From the NCBI GenBank assembly GCA_002071445.1, contig MWFE01000024.1:1-64000 (forward strand): 64,000 bases of DNA, given 5' to 3'. Both the position numbers and the translations under genes were made by a program. The stretch is from Bacteroidetes bacterium ADurb.Bin008. Its GTDB lineage: Bacteria; Bacteroidota; Bacteroidia; Bacteroidales; Tenuifilaceae. This document shows, one piece after another, positions 37,701 to 46,681 of the stretch (its first letter is position 1; each line of letters opens with the position of its first letter). The notes beneath the pieces were generated by a model. It did not search any database, had not been told where the DNA came from, and was given only the letters and a program-made list of their open reading frames with translations.

Positions 37701-38483
37701 ATGGAAAAAGGCACTTCTGAAAAGTTTTTGGTAATTCTCCTTATGGGGATTTTTTCCTGTTTTACAGGGGTTTTTGCTCAATACCCAAGGTTAACAATCG
37801 ATGCGCTTGGCAACTATTGGCATATTTCAAAAAAGGGTGTTCAAAAGCTAAACTCACAGGGAAAAATTCTAAGGCACTATTCAAATGTCATCCTGGGAGA
37901 ACCAACCTTCATCGATCCATCCGACCCGTTTAAGATCATGGCTTTTTATTATCAAAGCCAACAATTGCTGTTTCTTAATAATGATGCGGCTGCCATTGGA
38001 AAGACTGTAAATCTCTACGATTTGGGCTTGGGGGAGGTGGTAATGGCATGCCGAAGTGCACTTGGAGGCGTTTGGCTTTACCATCGCGAAACGGGTGAAC
38101 TGCTTCGGTATAATAGCCGCCTCGATTTTGTTGAGCAAAGGATTAGCCTGGATCAACGGTTTATCAAACACAATTCGCTTTGCATGTGCGAAAGCGGCGG
38201 AATCCTTTATGTGGGTGTCGACCATGGTGCAATCGCCCGTTTCGATACCTATGGTGCTCAATTAATACCCCTTAAGATTCCCAATGAGGGTTTTTTTAGG
38301 ATTGAGACTAACTACCTGTGGGTTCAGAACAGAGGAGTATATTATAGATATTTCCTCCAAACCCCCGAGGCAGAACCGGAGATCTTCAATTGCCCTTGCA
38401 GTGATTTACCCCTCTCCATTGATAAGCGTGTTGTTTGCTTTGACGGGAGGGAATTTGTTTTTTGCGAAAAAAGCTTACCCTAA
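37701..38483 (+). CDS. Secreted protein of unknown function, propeller-like repeats
   Basis: A 260-residue exported protein with a signal peptide ending FTGVFAQ and a mature part starting YPRLTIDALGNYWHISKKG. Short blade-like units (LGNYWHISKKGVQKLNSQGK, GGVWLYHRETGELLRYNS, ILYVGVDHGAIARFDTYG) suggest a beta-propeller. The ATG at 37701 is chosen because the longer frame begins with TTG inside the GH3 gene. Only one base separates it from the GH3 stop, and the deoxynucleoside kinase gene follows. I do not recognise the family. Confidence 0.72.
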   Translation: MEKGTSEKFLVILLMGIFSCFTGVFAQYPRLTIDALGNYWHISKKGVQKLNSQGKILRHYSNVILGEPTFIDPSDPFKIMAFYYQSQQLLFLNNDAAAIGKTVNLYDLGLGEVVMACRSALGGVWLYHRETGELLRYNSRLDFVEQRISLDQRFIKHNSLCMCESGGILYVGVDHGAIARFDTYGAQLIPLKIPNEGFFRIETNYLWVQNRGVYYRYFLQTPEAEPEIFNCPCSDLPLSIDKRVVCFDGREFVFCEKSLP

Positions 38484-38560
38484 CAGCATATTCCCCATTA
38501 AGTTTTTTATCTTTATCTGTTCGAAAAGGCAATCCTTGGAAAACGATTACTAACCTTTAA

Positions 38561-38568
38561 TATATTTG
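38561..38568 (+). promoter_or_regulatory. Possible -7 element immediately before the deoxynucleoside kinase
   Basis: TATATTTG ends 6 bases before the ATG at 38575, and a TTG lies 22 bases upstream of it (38536-38538). If used, the transcript would be leaderless or nearly so. Confidence 0.3.
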
Positions 38569-38574
38569 AAAATC

Positions 38575-39189
38575 ATGCATATAGCTGTTGCAGGGAATAT
38601 TGGTTCGGGAAAAACAACCTTAACACGCCTCCTTTCTAAGCATTATGGCTGGAAGCCCCATTTTGAAGATGTGGATGATAATCCGTATCTGAATGATTTT
38701 TATGAAGACATGCAGCGATGGAGTTTCAACCTGCAGATATACTTCCTCAATAGCCGTTTCAACCAGATTGTGGAGATTCGCCGTACCGGCGATAAGGTAA
38801 TACAAGACCGCACCATCTACGAGGACGCACACATATTCGCACCCAACCTGCATTCCATGGGCTTGATGTCCACCAGGGATTTTAACAACTATCTTAGCCT
38901 TTTTAATTTGATGTGCTCTCTAATCCAACCCCCTGATTTGCTAATCTACCTCAGGGCAACTGTGCCTACGCTGGTTAATCAGATTCAAAAACGGGGCAGA
39001 GAGTATGAGAAGAGCATCAGGCTTGATTATCTGCAGCGGCTAAATGAGCGGTACGAAGCATGGATAGAGAATTATAAATTGGGAAAGTTGCTCATAATTG
39101 AGGTGGATAATTTGAACTTCCCTGAAGTTCCTGCCGATCTTCGGTCGATTATCACCCGCATCGATGCGCTGATACATGGGTTATTTTAG
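38575..39189 (+). CDS. Deoxynucleoside kinase (deoxyadenosine/deoxyguanosine type)
   Basis: Phosphorylates deoxynucleosides for nucleotide salvage. The 204-residue protein begins MHIAVAGNIGSGKTTLTRLL, with the P-loop GNIGSGKT at residues 7-14. It contains FEDVDDNPYLNDFYEDMQRW, the substrate-site DRTIYEDAHIFA (a DRS-like motif), and the LID arginines in QIQKRGREYEKSIRLDYLQRL. The ATG at 38575 gives the natural N-terminus, while the longer frame would begin at a TTG three codons earlier. Bacterial enzymes of this group use dA, dG or dC, and specificity is not visible. Confidence 0.92.
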   Translation: MHIAVAGNIGSGKTTLTRLLSKHYGWKPHFEDVDDNPYLNDFYEDMQRWSFNLQIYFLNSRFNQIVEIRRTGDKVIQDRTIYEDAHIFAPNLHSMGLMSTRDFNNYLSLFNLMCSLIQPPDLLIYLRATVPTLVNQIQKRGREYEKSIRLDYLQRLNERYEAWIENYKLGKLLIIEVDNLNFPEVPADLRSIITRIDALIHGLF

Positions 39190-39275
39190 GGCAGTGAATT
39201 TACCCTACCCCTTTTTTCTTTACCATCGGATATGCCATTTGTTTTCCATAACCTTGTAATTGTTTTTGTATAGCG

Positions 39276-40508
39276 ATGTTCAGGATTTGGATTGCAGCCA
39301 TTCTGATTACTTTATGCCATTTTGCTGTTAAAGCACAGTTGGAGGACTCGGCAAAAAAACAGAGTCTAACATTGATGTTTGTGGGCGATGTGATGGGGCA
39401 TGGCATGCAGATTAAGGGTGCTTACAACGAGGAGACCGATACATATCAGTATGACGATGTATTTTCGAGAGTTTCATCAGTATTCCATTTGGCCGATATT
39501 ACCATTGCCAACCTAGAGGTAACCCTTGCCGGGCCTCCATACGCCGGATATCCGCAGTTCAGCTCGCCCGACGAGCTGGTTGACGGGCTGACCAATGCCG
39601 GTGTTGACATGCTGGTAACAGCCAATAACCACACCATTGACAGGGGTAAAGAGGGCATTATTAGAACTATTAATGTGTTGAGAGACAAAAGCATTCCCTT
39701 CGCCGGGACTTACATGGACGTTTTAGACAGGGATACATCGTACCCGTTGATTATTGAGCGGAATGGCATACGGTTGGCCCTGCTAAACTATACCTATGGA
39801 ACCAACGGTATCCCGGTGCCACACCCTACTTTTGTTAACCTTATCGATACGGCGCAAATTCGCACTGATTATAATAATGCCCTTTTGCATAATGTGGATG
39901 ATGTTATTGCATTCATGCATTGGGGTGTAGAGTATGATCGTTCGCCTAACCTTGAACAGCTTATGCTAACCCGCTTTCTTCACGACTTGGGCATAAGGCT
40001 GGTGATTGGCTCACATCCTCACGTACTTCAACGCATGGAGGCATCCTTCGATACCGATACTACCGAGGGGAGGGTTGTGGTTTTCTCACTGGGTAATTTT
40101 GTGTCCAATCAGCGCCCGAGGTATAGAAATGGGGGTAGCATTGTGGCCATTAACATTGAAAAGGAGAATGGCATAACCCGCATTACCGATGCCGGTTACA
40201 TTTTGGTTTGGATACACACCCCAACCATTGATGGGAAGCAGAGATTCCGAGTTGTGCCTGTTTCTCAGTATGAGAAAAAGGAGGAGTTTTTCAGCCAAGA
40301 AGATAGGGAGCTCTTCGACGAGTTTGCCTCCGATTCGAGAGAACTGCTCAATAGCGAGAATTATAATTTTCCAGAAATAGTCTATCGCGGTGGTAAATGG
40401 TTAATTCCTTGGAAAATAAGGGAAACACTAAACCTTTTTCCCATTCAAAGGGTTGAACCGTGGAAAACCATCCATTCCTATCCCAAAGATTTACGCTTGG
40501 GAGTATGA
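39276..40508 (+). CDS. CapA-like metallophosphatase-fold protein
   Basis: A 410-residue exported protein (signal peptide about 1-21, ending AVKAQ). It belongs to the family of the poly-gamma-glutamate synthesis protein CapA. Conserved motifs are LMFVGDVMGHG (about 32-42), DITIANLEVTLAGPP, DMLVTANNHTIDRGKEGI, AFMHWGVEYDRSPN and LVIGSHPHVLQRMEA, which give the Asp, Asn and His residues of a calcineurin-like metal site. No capB/capC genes are nearby, so polyglutamate synthesis is not implied. Many Bacteroidota carry this gene alone. It converges on the TPR gene. Confidence 0.85.
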   Translation: MFRIWIAAILITLCHFAVKAQLEDSAKKQSLTLMFVGDVMGHGMQIKGAYNEETDTYQYDDVFSRVSSVFHLADITIANLEVTLAGPPYAGYPQFSSPDELVDGLTNAGVDMLVTANNHTIDRGKEGIIRTINVLRDKSIPFAGTYMDVLDRDTSYPLIIERNGIRLALLNYTYGTNGIPVPHPTFVNLIDTAQIRTDYNNALLHNVDDVIAFMHWGVEYDRSPNLEQLMLTRFLHDLGIRLVIGSHPHVLQRMEASFDTDTTEGRVVVFSLGNFVSNQRPRYRNGGSIVAINIEKENGITRITDAGYILVWIHTPTIDGKQRFRVVPVSQYEKKEEFFSQEDRELFDEFASDSRELLNSENYNFPEIVYRGGKWLIPWKIRETLNLFPIQRVEPWKTIHSYPKDLRLGV

Positions 40509-40535
40509 ACGGTAATATAGGTTAATGCCTAATCA

Positions 40536-41774
40536 CTATTTTTTTGGGCAATACATTTTCAACATGGCTTCAGCCGGTTGAAAGTTAAGTTCTACAGCCT
40601 TTTGAAAATCTTCGCATGCACCCTCGGTATCATGCACATTCATCCTGGAAATCCCTCTGTTATAGTAGGCTTCGGGATTTTTTGGATCCTTGAGAATGAT
40701 ATAATCATAGTCGGGTAAAGCTCCCTGATGATCGCCCAGAATGGCCTTGGACACAGCACGGTTGTAGTATGCTTGTGCATAGTTATTATCCAGCTCTATC
40801 ACCTTGTTAAAATCGGCAATGGAACCCCTATAGTCCTTAGATAATGCCTTGGCAATACCCCTCCCGAAATAGGCTCTTGTGTATTTATCATTAATGGATA
40901 TGGCCTTATTGAAATCGTTGATGGCCTGCTTATAGTTTCCCAGTTTAATGTGTGATCCTCCTCGCAAACCGTATGCTACATCATAGTTTGGATCCAACTT
41001 AAGTGCTTTATTGTATAGATCTAAGGCCTCATCGTTTTTGTCCAGATTACTTTTTGTCCATCCCAGTTGGTAGTAAATCTCCTTGTCATCTTTTTCATGG
41101 AGCAGAGCTTCTGTTAAATCTTTCTCGGCACCCGGATAATCCTGAATTTGAAACTTGAAGATTCCCCTTTGTTTATATGCATACCCCGATGCTTCAGATG
41201 ATTCAATCATTTTGTCATAATCCGCAATGGCCCCTGCGAAATCATCAATGAATGCTCTGGCCTCGCCACGGGTTTGGAACGCTTCAAGGTTATGCCCATC
41301 CAGCTCTATGCTCCTGTTGTAGTCCAGAATGGCCTCGTTGTATTGATGTTGGGCAGCCTTAAGCAAGCCCCTTTGATAGTATGCTCTGGCACATGAATCG
41401 TTAAGTGCGATGGCCTTGTCAAAATCCACCATGGCCTTTTGGTAATCCGTTAGCTTTCGGAACGATATTCCCCTGTCAATATAAAAATCCGGGATTTCGG
41501 GGTTTATTTCAATGGCCCTATCAAAATCCACAATGGCTGCTGAATCCTTTGCCTGTGAGGCCAAGGCCAAAGCCCTGGCATGGTAAAACTTATCAACCTT
41601 TTTGTTGAACCGTATTGCCCGCGTAAATTTTTCTACCGCTTGTTCATAAAGGGACGAATCGGAAAGGGCGATACCCTCATTGTAATTCTTGACTGCTAGC
41701 CTGGGCCTAAGAATTATAAATACTGTTCCGGCAAGTAAAATGAGAATGATTAGAATATAGATTACCTTTTTCAT
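40536..41774 (-). CDS. Membrane-anchored tetratricopeptide repeat protein
   Basis: A 412-residue protein with one N-terminal membrane helix (KVIYILIILILLAGTVFIIL, residues 3-22), followed by about ten TPR units of 34 residues running to the C-terminus. Examples are AIVDFDRAIEINPEIPDFYI and AIADYDKMIESSEASGYAYK. TPR arrays are protein-binding scaffolds, and nothing here points to a partner. The ATG at 41774 starts directly before the helix. The longer frame begins at a TTG and adds 12 polar residues. It lies downstream of the sdh operon terminator and is transcribed separately. Confidence 0.82.
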   Translation of the reverse strand: MKKVIYILIILILLAGTVFIILRPRLAVKNYNEGIALSDSSLYEQAVEKFTRAIRFNKKVDKFYHARALALASQAKDSAAIVDFDRAIEINPEIPDFYIDRGISFRKLTDYQKAMVDFDKAIALNDSCARAYYQRGLLKAAQHQYNEAILDYNRSIELDGHNLEAFQTRGEARAFIDDFAGAIADYDKMIESSEASGYAYKQRGIFKFQIQDYPGAEKDLTEALLHEKDDKEIYYQLGWTKSNLDKNDEALDLYNKALKLDPNYDVAYGLRGGSHIKLGNYKQAINDFNKAISINDKYTRAYFGRGIAKALSKDYRGSIADFNKVIELDNNYAQAYYNRAVSKAILGDHQGALPDYDYIILKDPKNPEAYYNRGISRMNVHDTEGACEDFQKAVELNFQPAEAMLKMYCPKK

Positions 41775-41834
41775 GCTATCTGCTTTTAATTCAGGTGCAA
41801 AGTTAAACAAATTTGGACTGTGTAGATTATTTTT

Positions 41835-41867
41835 AAAAAAAATGCCCGTTGAGGTAACCAGCGGGCA
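41835..41867 (-). terminator. Intrinsic terminator of the succinate dehydrogenase operon
   Basis: Read on the minus strand, the stem TGCCCG/CGGGCA with a 13-base loop is followed by eight T residues. It lies 24 bases after the stop codon of the iron-sulfur subunit gene. Confidence 0.88.
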
Positions 41868-41890
41868 GTATAAGAAATTATATCCGTTTT

Positions 41891-42634
41891 TTAATCAGAG
41901 AATTTGGCTGCGTAATACTCTCGATTTAGCCTGGCAATGTGCGAAATGGATATGCCCTTTGGGCATTCGGCCTCACACGCACGGGTATTGGTACAACCAC
42001 CAAATCCCAATTCATCCATCTTGGCCACCATCCTTTTAACCCTTTCTTTGGCCTCTATTCTACCCTGCGGGAGAAGTGCCAGTTGTGATACCTTGGCTGC
42101 AATAAATAGCATGGCCGATGAATTTTTGCAGGCGGCAACGCATGCGCCGCAACCGATACACGAAGCAGCATCAAATGCCTCGTCGGCATTCGGCTTGGCC
42201 ACAGGAATGGCATTGGCATCCTGAGCAGCACCTGCATTGGTTGAAATGAACCCTCCTGCCTGCATAATCTTTTCGAAAGCATGGCGGTCAACCATCAAAT
42301 CCTTTATCACGGGGAACGAAGCAGCCCTCCAGGGCTCAACAACAATGGTACAGCCATCCTTAAAATCGCGCAGATGTAGTTCGCAGGTTGTCGTTTTGCC
42401 CTTCAGACCATGTGGTCGCCCGTTGATGTAAAGCCCGCAGCTGCCGCATATCCCCTCGCGGCAATCGTGTTCAAATGCGATGGGATCTTCACCCTTTAGA
42501 ATCAGTTGACTGTTGAGGTAATCGAGCATCTCAAGGAATGACATTTCTGGCGATACGCTGTCAAGGTAATAGGTTTCAAATTTGCCCTTGCTTTTGGCAT
42601 CCTTTTGCCGCCATATTTTAAGTTTTAACTTCAT
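41891..42634 (-). CDS. sdhB: Succinate dehydrogenase/fumarate reductase iron-sulfur subunit
   Basis: Carries electrons between the flavoprotein and quinone site of complex II. The 247-residue protein has the [2Fe-2S] ferredoxin domain (cysteines in [18 protein letters not shown] and the later TTTCEL) and a C-terminal domain with [13 protein letters not shown] and [17 protein letters not shown] for the [4Fe-4S] and [3Fe-4S] clusters. It is the last gene of a three-gene operon, 35 bases after the flavoprotein gene, and is closed by a terminator at 41835-41867. In Bacteroidota this enzyme often runs as fumarate reductase, and direction cannot be read from sequence. Confidence 0.96.
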   Translation of the reverse strand: MKLKLKIWRQKDAKSKGKFETYYLDSVSPEMSFLEMLDYLNSQLILKGEDPIAFEHDCREGICGSCGLYINGRPHGLKGKTTTCELHLRDFKDGCTIVVEPWRAASFPVIKDLMVDRHAFEKIMQAGGFISTNAGAAQDANAIPVAKPNADEAFDAASCIGCGACVAACKNSSAMLFIAAKVSQLALLPQGRIEAKERVKRMVAKMDELGFGGCTNTRACEAECPKGISISHIARLNREYYAAKFSD

Positions 42635-42669
42635 ATCCTTTTGTGATTAGAATGGCAATAATAAATGAC

Positions 42670-44589
42670 TTAGGTATAACTTCTCTCCTGAAGTTTGACG
42701 TATTCAAATGTAAGTGGTTCCTTGTGTAAGGTGGGTTCTTTATCGGGTCCATTGTATTCCCATGCAGCAACGTAAGCGAATTCCGAATCGATACGTTTTG
42801 CTTCACCTGTGTCGGTTTGGCTTTCCTCGCGGAAATGGGCGCCACAACTTTCCTTACGGTTCAAGGCATCAGTACAGAGCAATTTGGCCATTTCAAAATA
42901 ATCGGCCACCCTACATGCCTTTTCCAACTCCTGATTCACCCCTTCGATTGAACCGGGTACCTTCACGTTTTTCCAAAACTCCTCCTCAAGCTCTTTGATT
43001 AATGTCAAAGCTTTTTTCAATCCCTCTTCATTGCGATACATACCGCAGTAATCCCACATGATTTTCCCTAAACGTTTGTGGAATGAGGTAACGGTTTCTT
43101 TTCCGTTTACTGCCAAAAGTTTGTCAATTCGTCCCTTAACGTTGTTGGCAGCCTCTTCAAACTCAGGGCGTTTTGTATCGAAGCGTGCAACTTTAATCTG
43201 ATTGGATAGGTAATCGGCTATGGTGTATGGGATAATAAAGTATCCGTCGCCGGCGCATTGCATCAGCGAACTGGCCCCAAGGCGATTGGCACCATGGTCA
43301 GAAAAATTAGATTCGCCTATGGCGAAGAGGCCGGGAATGGTGGTCATCAGGTTGTAGTCAACCCACAGTCCGCCCATGGTGTAGTGTCCTGCAGGGTAAA
43401 TACGCATGGGGGTATTGTAGGGCGATTCGCCGGTAATCTTCTCGTACATTTCGAAAAGATTGCCATACTTGTTTTCTATGGCTTTTGCCCCCTGTTTTTG
43501 AATGGCATCCCGAAAATCGAGGTAAACCGACAAGCCCGTATCGCCCACTCCGTAGCCGGCATCGCATCGCTCTTTCGCTGCCCTCGAGGCAACATCGCGG
43601 GGAACAAGGTTCCCAAAAGCAGGGTAACGGCGTTCGAGGTAGTAATCACGATCCTCTTCGGGGATATCGTTGGGGTTGCGCTTATCGCCCTTTTCTTTGG
43701 GGACCCATACCCGCCCGTCGTTCCTCAGCGATTCGCTCATAAGGGTGAGTTTACTCTGAAACTCATTGAGAACGGGAATTGAGGTGGGATGGATTTGAAT
43801 GAAACTTGGGTTGGCAAAGAGGGCTCCCTTTTTATATGCCTTCCAGGCAGCAGATCCATTGGAGTTAACCGCCAGAGTTGACAGGTAGTATATCGTGCCG
43901 TAACCACCCGTGGCCAGAACAACAGCATGTGCTGCGTGGCGCTCGATTTCGCCCGTGATAAGGTTGCGGGCGATGATTCCGCGTGCCCTCCCTTCCACAA
44001 CAACAATATCGAGCAACTCCCTACGGGAGTACATGGTAACGGTTCCTGCCTGAATCTGTCGGGTAAGTGCGCTATACCCACCCAAAAGGCATTGCTGACC
44101 GGTTTGCCCTTTGGCATAAAAAGTTCGGCTAACCTGAACCCCGCCAAACGAGCGGTTGTCGATAAGACCACCATAGTCGCGGGCGAAGGGCACACCGATG
44201 GCGGTGTAGTGATCGATAACCAGATTGCTCACCTCGGCAGCCCGGTAAACGTTCGCCTCGCGGGCTCTGTAATCGCCCCCTTTCATCATGTCGTAGAACA
44301 ATCGGAAAACGCTATCGCCATCGTTCTTGTAGTTTTTGGCAGCATTTATACCACCCTGAGCTGCAACAGAGTGAGCACGTCGTGGGGTGTCCTGATAGCA
44401 AAAGACTTTAACATTATAGCCCAACTCTCCAAGGGTTGATGCGGCCCCCGATCCGGCCAAACCTGTTCCCACAACAATTATATCCAACTTTTTCCTATTC
44501 GCGGGATTTACCAATTTTAGTGATGCTTTATGCCTTGTCCATTTTTCAGCAAGGGGACCATCGGGTATTTTAGCGTTGAGTTTATTCAT
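42670..44589 (-). CDS. sdhA: Succinate dehydrogenase/fumarate reductase flavoprotein subunit
   Basis: Catalytic subunit with covalently bound FAD. The 639-residue length and features fit the Bacteroidota/epsilon-type complex II. It has the dinucleotide fold [21 protein letters not shown] (in two halves near residues 33-53), the flavin-linking His in [17 protein letters not shown], and the substrate loop HPTSIP. It also has the catalytic-arginine region [26 protein letters not shown] and [11 protein letters not shown]. It is preceded by the cytochrome b gene (59 bases) and followed by the iron-sulfur gene (35 bases). Confidence 0.97.
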   Translation of the reverse strand: MNKLNAKIPDGPLAEKWTRHKASLKLVNPANRKKLDIIVVGTGLAGSGAASTLGELGYNVKVFCYQDTPRRAHSVAAQGGINAAKNYKNDGDSVFRLFYDMMKGGDYRAREANVYRAAEVSNLVIDHYTAIGVPFARDYGGLIDNRSFGGVQVSRTFYAKGQTGQQCLLGGYSALTRQIQAGTVTMYSRRELLDIVVVEGRARGIIARNLITGEIERHAAHAVVLATGGYGTIYYLSTLAVNSNGSAAWKAYKKGALFANPSFIQIHPTSIPVLNEFQSKLTLMSESLRNDGRVWVPKEKGDKRNPNDIPEEDRDYYLERRYPAFGNLVPRDVASRAAKERCDAGYGVGDTGLSVYLDFRDAIQKQGAKAIENKYGNLFEMYEKITGESPYNTPMRIYPAGHYTMGGLWVDYNLMTTIPGLFAIGESNFSDHGANRLGASSLMQCAGDGYFIIPYTIADYLSNQIKVARFDTKRPEFEEAANNVKGRIDKLLAVNGKETVTSFHKRLGKIMWDYCGMYRNEEGLKKALTLIKELEEEFWKNVKVPGSIEGVNQELEKACRVADYFEMAKLLCTDALNRKESCGAHFREESQTDTGEAKRIDSEFAYVAAWEYNGPDKEPTLHKEPLTFEYVKLQERSYT

Positions 44590-44648
44590 GGTGGTGTTTT
44601 TTTCAGTGAGGAATATCCAATACGTTACTATTCACAAATTAGCCGTAC

Positions 44649-45314
44649 TTAACGTGCAAACCAAAAGTAGATGGGGATTATGGTAAAGCCAACGGCAACA
44701 ATAACGGCATAAACATACGCAAATGATTCTAACCTGTTCAACCACTTGTTGTTATTTAGTCCAATGGTGTGAAAAGCGCTCCAAAAACCGTGGCTTAAAT
44801 GCAGGCCAAGGAGAACGGCCGAAATAACATAAATAAGGTTATACCACCAGTACTTGGCAAAAAAGCTGGAGACAAGCAGATAGGTATTGTGCATTTCGGT
44901 TCCCTCTACATAGGGAGCTTCACCAAAACGAAGTTTCAGGAAAAAGTTAATCAAATGTAAAACCAGGAAAGCCAGAATGGCAAATCCGAGGATATACATA
45001 TTCTTCGAAGGCCAGGTTGTAACCCGATTTGATGCCGTTTTGTTGTATCCAATGGGCCTTGTTCTTTGGTTTTTAAGCGTGATAATGGTGGCGTAAACAA
45101 TGTGAAAGAAAAAACCAAATGCCAGCAAAAATTCAACAATCCTTAGCAGGGGAATTGTGGCCAGAGCATGCGCTGCTCTGTTGTATAAGGAACCATCCCC
45201 AACCAAAAGTAGTAGGTTTGTGGTAAGATGAACTACCAAAAAGAGCATCAGGAATAATCCGGTGATGCTCATAATCAGTTTTTTACCAAGCGAAGAGCTG
45301 AATATTCCACTCAT
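44649..45314 (-). CDS. sdhC: Succinate dehydrogenase/fumarate reductase cytochrome b subunit (b558 type)
   Basis: Membrane anchor of complex II that binds haem and quinone. The protein of about 221 residues has five membrane helices, the first two being MSITGLFLMLFLVVHLTTNL and IVEFLLAFGFFFHIVYATII. Conserved histidines in these helices, in FLVLHLINF and in LLGLHLSHGFWSAF are candidate haem ligands. The ATG at 45314 gives the typical start MSGIFSSSLGKKLIMSITG, and the longer frame would need a TTG. It is the first gene of the sdh operon. Confidence 0.95.
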   Translation of the reverse strand: MSGIFSSSLGKKLIMSITGLFLMLFLVVHLTTNLLLLVGDGSLYNRAAHALATIPLLRIVEFLLAFGFFFHIVYATIITLKNQRTRPIGYNKTASNRVTTWPSKNMYILGFAILAFLVLHLINFFLKLRFGEAPYVEGTEMHNTYLLVSSFFAKYWWYNLIYVISAVLLGLHLSHGFWSAFHTIGLNNNKWLNRLESFAYVYAVIVAVGFTIIPIYFWFAR

Positions 45315-45484
45315 AGTTAGTTTAATTTTTTTGGTCAACAAGTTAAGTTTTTCTCAGGAATAACAATGTTTTTAAGTGTTTTTTAAAACGTGTTTTTAAA
45401 CATTCAGTAATAAGAAATTCTTTCAAAGTAGAGTAACCAAAAAACTATAAAAAGATGTTTAGGGCATATTCAGCGAATTAAAAA

Positions 45485-46192
45485 CTATCCCATTAATTTC
45501 AAGTATTTATTTTTAATGGCTATTAGCTTATCTGCTGTTAGGTTCTCCCTATAGATTCTTACCAAGTCATTGATAACCCTGTTCTTATAAATGAATGCAG
45601 TTGCAGCATCGAAGTATAGCAATTCGGTATCGTATTTTACCTCCGTTGTAAGTTTTCGAAAGTCCTTCCATTCAATGCGTTCGGGAATTGTAAAGTAGCC
45701 AAAATTGGGATTTGCATGTTCGAGGTATGCTCCATCGCCCAGCGGGATCAACGAAAAGAATCTATGATTTTTAATCATAGCCATTTCGTTTTGGAATGAT
45801 TTCACCTTCTTTTTAAAAATAATGCCATGGTCGCGGTAAAGCTCTTGCAAAATGGCAATTTGATTATACTTGGGAATATCGAATAGACGAATGACAGGAC
45901 ATGTTTGGTTAAACAGGGTAACATTTCCGGTTATGGCATCGATGGGGAATTTTACCCTTTCCTGAATGGTGAGGGTAATTCGTATGATCGTTTCAAGCGA
46001 AACGAATTCCTCGGTAACCAAATAGAGCACTTGTGGTTTTGTGGAATACTGAACCTGGCTATAGTAGCCGAAAAAGGGAGAGACGGCCTCTAATACACAG
46101 GTATTTTTAAGCAGCAAATCATTTTCTACACAGGATAAAGGCTCTTCTTTGGTTATGCCACCAAAATATTCAATTACATTTTGCCCGCTCAT
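45485..46192 (-). CDS. Conserved-looking protein of unknown function
   Basis: A 235-residue soluble protein with no signal peptide or membrane helix. It looks like a real gene from its length, codon use and clean ATG start. Segments such as CPVIRLFDIPKYNQIAILQE and LIPLGDGAYLEHANPNFGYF do not match a family I know. It sits 170 bases upstream of the sdh operon on the same strand, but the spacing suggests separate expression. No function is offered. Confidence 0.7.
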   Translation of the reverse strand: MSGQNVIEYFGGITKEEPLSCVENDLLLKNTCVLEAVSPFFGYYSQVQYSTKPQVLYLVTEEFVSLETIIRITLTIQERVKFPIDAITGNVTLFNQTCPVIRLFDIPKYNQIAILQELYRDHGIIFKKKVKSFQNEMAMIKNHRFFSLIPLGDGAYLEHANPNFGYFTIPERIEWKDFRKLTTEVKYDTELLYFDAATAFIYKNRVINDLVRIYRENLTADKLIAIKNKYLKLMG

Positions 46193-46681
46193 AGTTTGTG
46201 TGTTTTAGTTTTTTACGAAAAATTCATGATACGTAAAGAAAGCCACAATTGCACGGCAATCTCGTGTGTAAGACTCCTCCGTGAGGTTGCAGACGACTTA
46301 ATGCAAGCTATGGATTACGATAAAAACTTCAGTCCATGTATTGCAACCGCATATCCTTAGTTGATTGAATAGACAAAAACTCCAGTGCAGTAAAGAACGT
46401 TTTTTCAGGCTTATATCCTGATAGTACAACTATTACAATGGCTTCACTGTGAGTAGCCAAGTAAATAGTAAAGAAAACACATGGATCACATTTAACAAAT
46501 ATATAATTCTTTTTTTGATTCAGGTATAGAGTGCAATAAAAACGTTCGTTTTGCCTATGAGTTGTTGTGGCATAAATTGCCATAATCACTCTGTAAAACA
46601 AGTTGGTAATAGTGTTTACAAAAAACTTATCCTGGCAATACCCGTTGAATTTGCCCCAAATTTTAAACTCTACCTGCTGCT
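46193..46681. other. 489-base intergenic region with only a doubtful small frame
   Basis: The region between the unknown protein gene and the S41 protease gene is AT-rich. A minus-strand frame of 84 codons (46329-46583, starting MAIYATTTHRQNERF) is open but has an odd Tyr/Phe/Thr/Cys-rich composition and no recognisable family, so I treat it as unproven. I see no RNA gene or mobile-element end here. Confidence 0.4.

Noticed and set aside
46329-46583. An 84-codon minus-strand frame
   Set aside because: Composition is unlike neighbouring genes and no family is recognisable; mentioned only in the intergenic entry.
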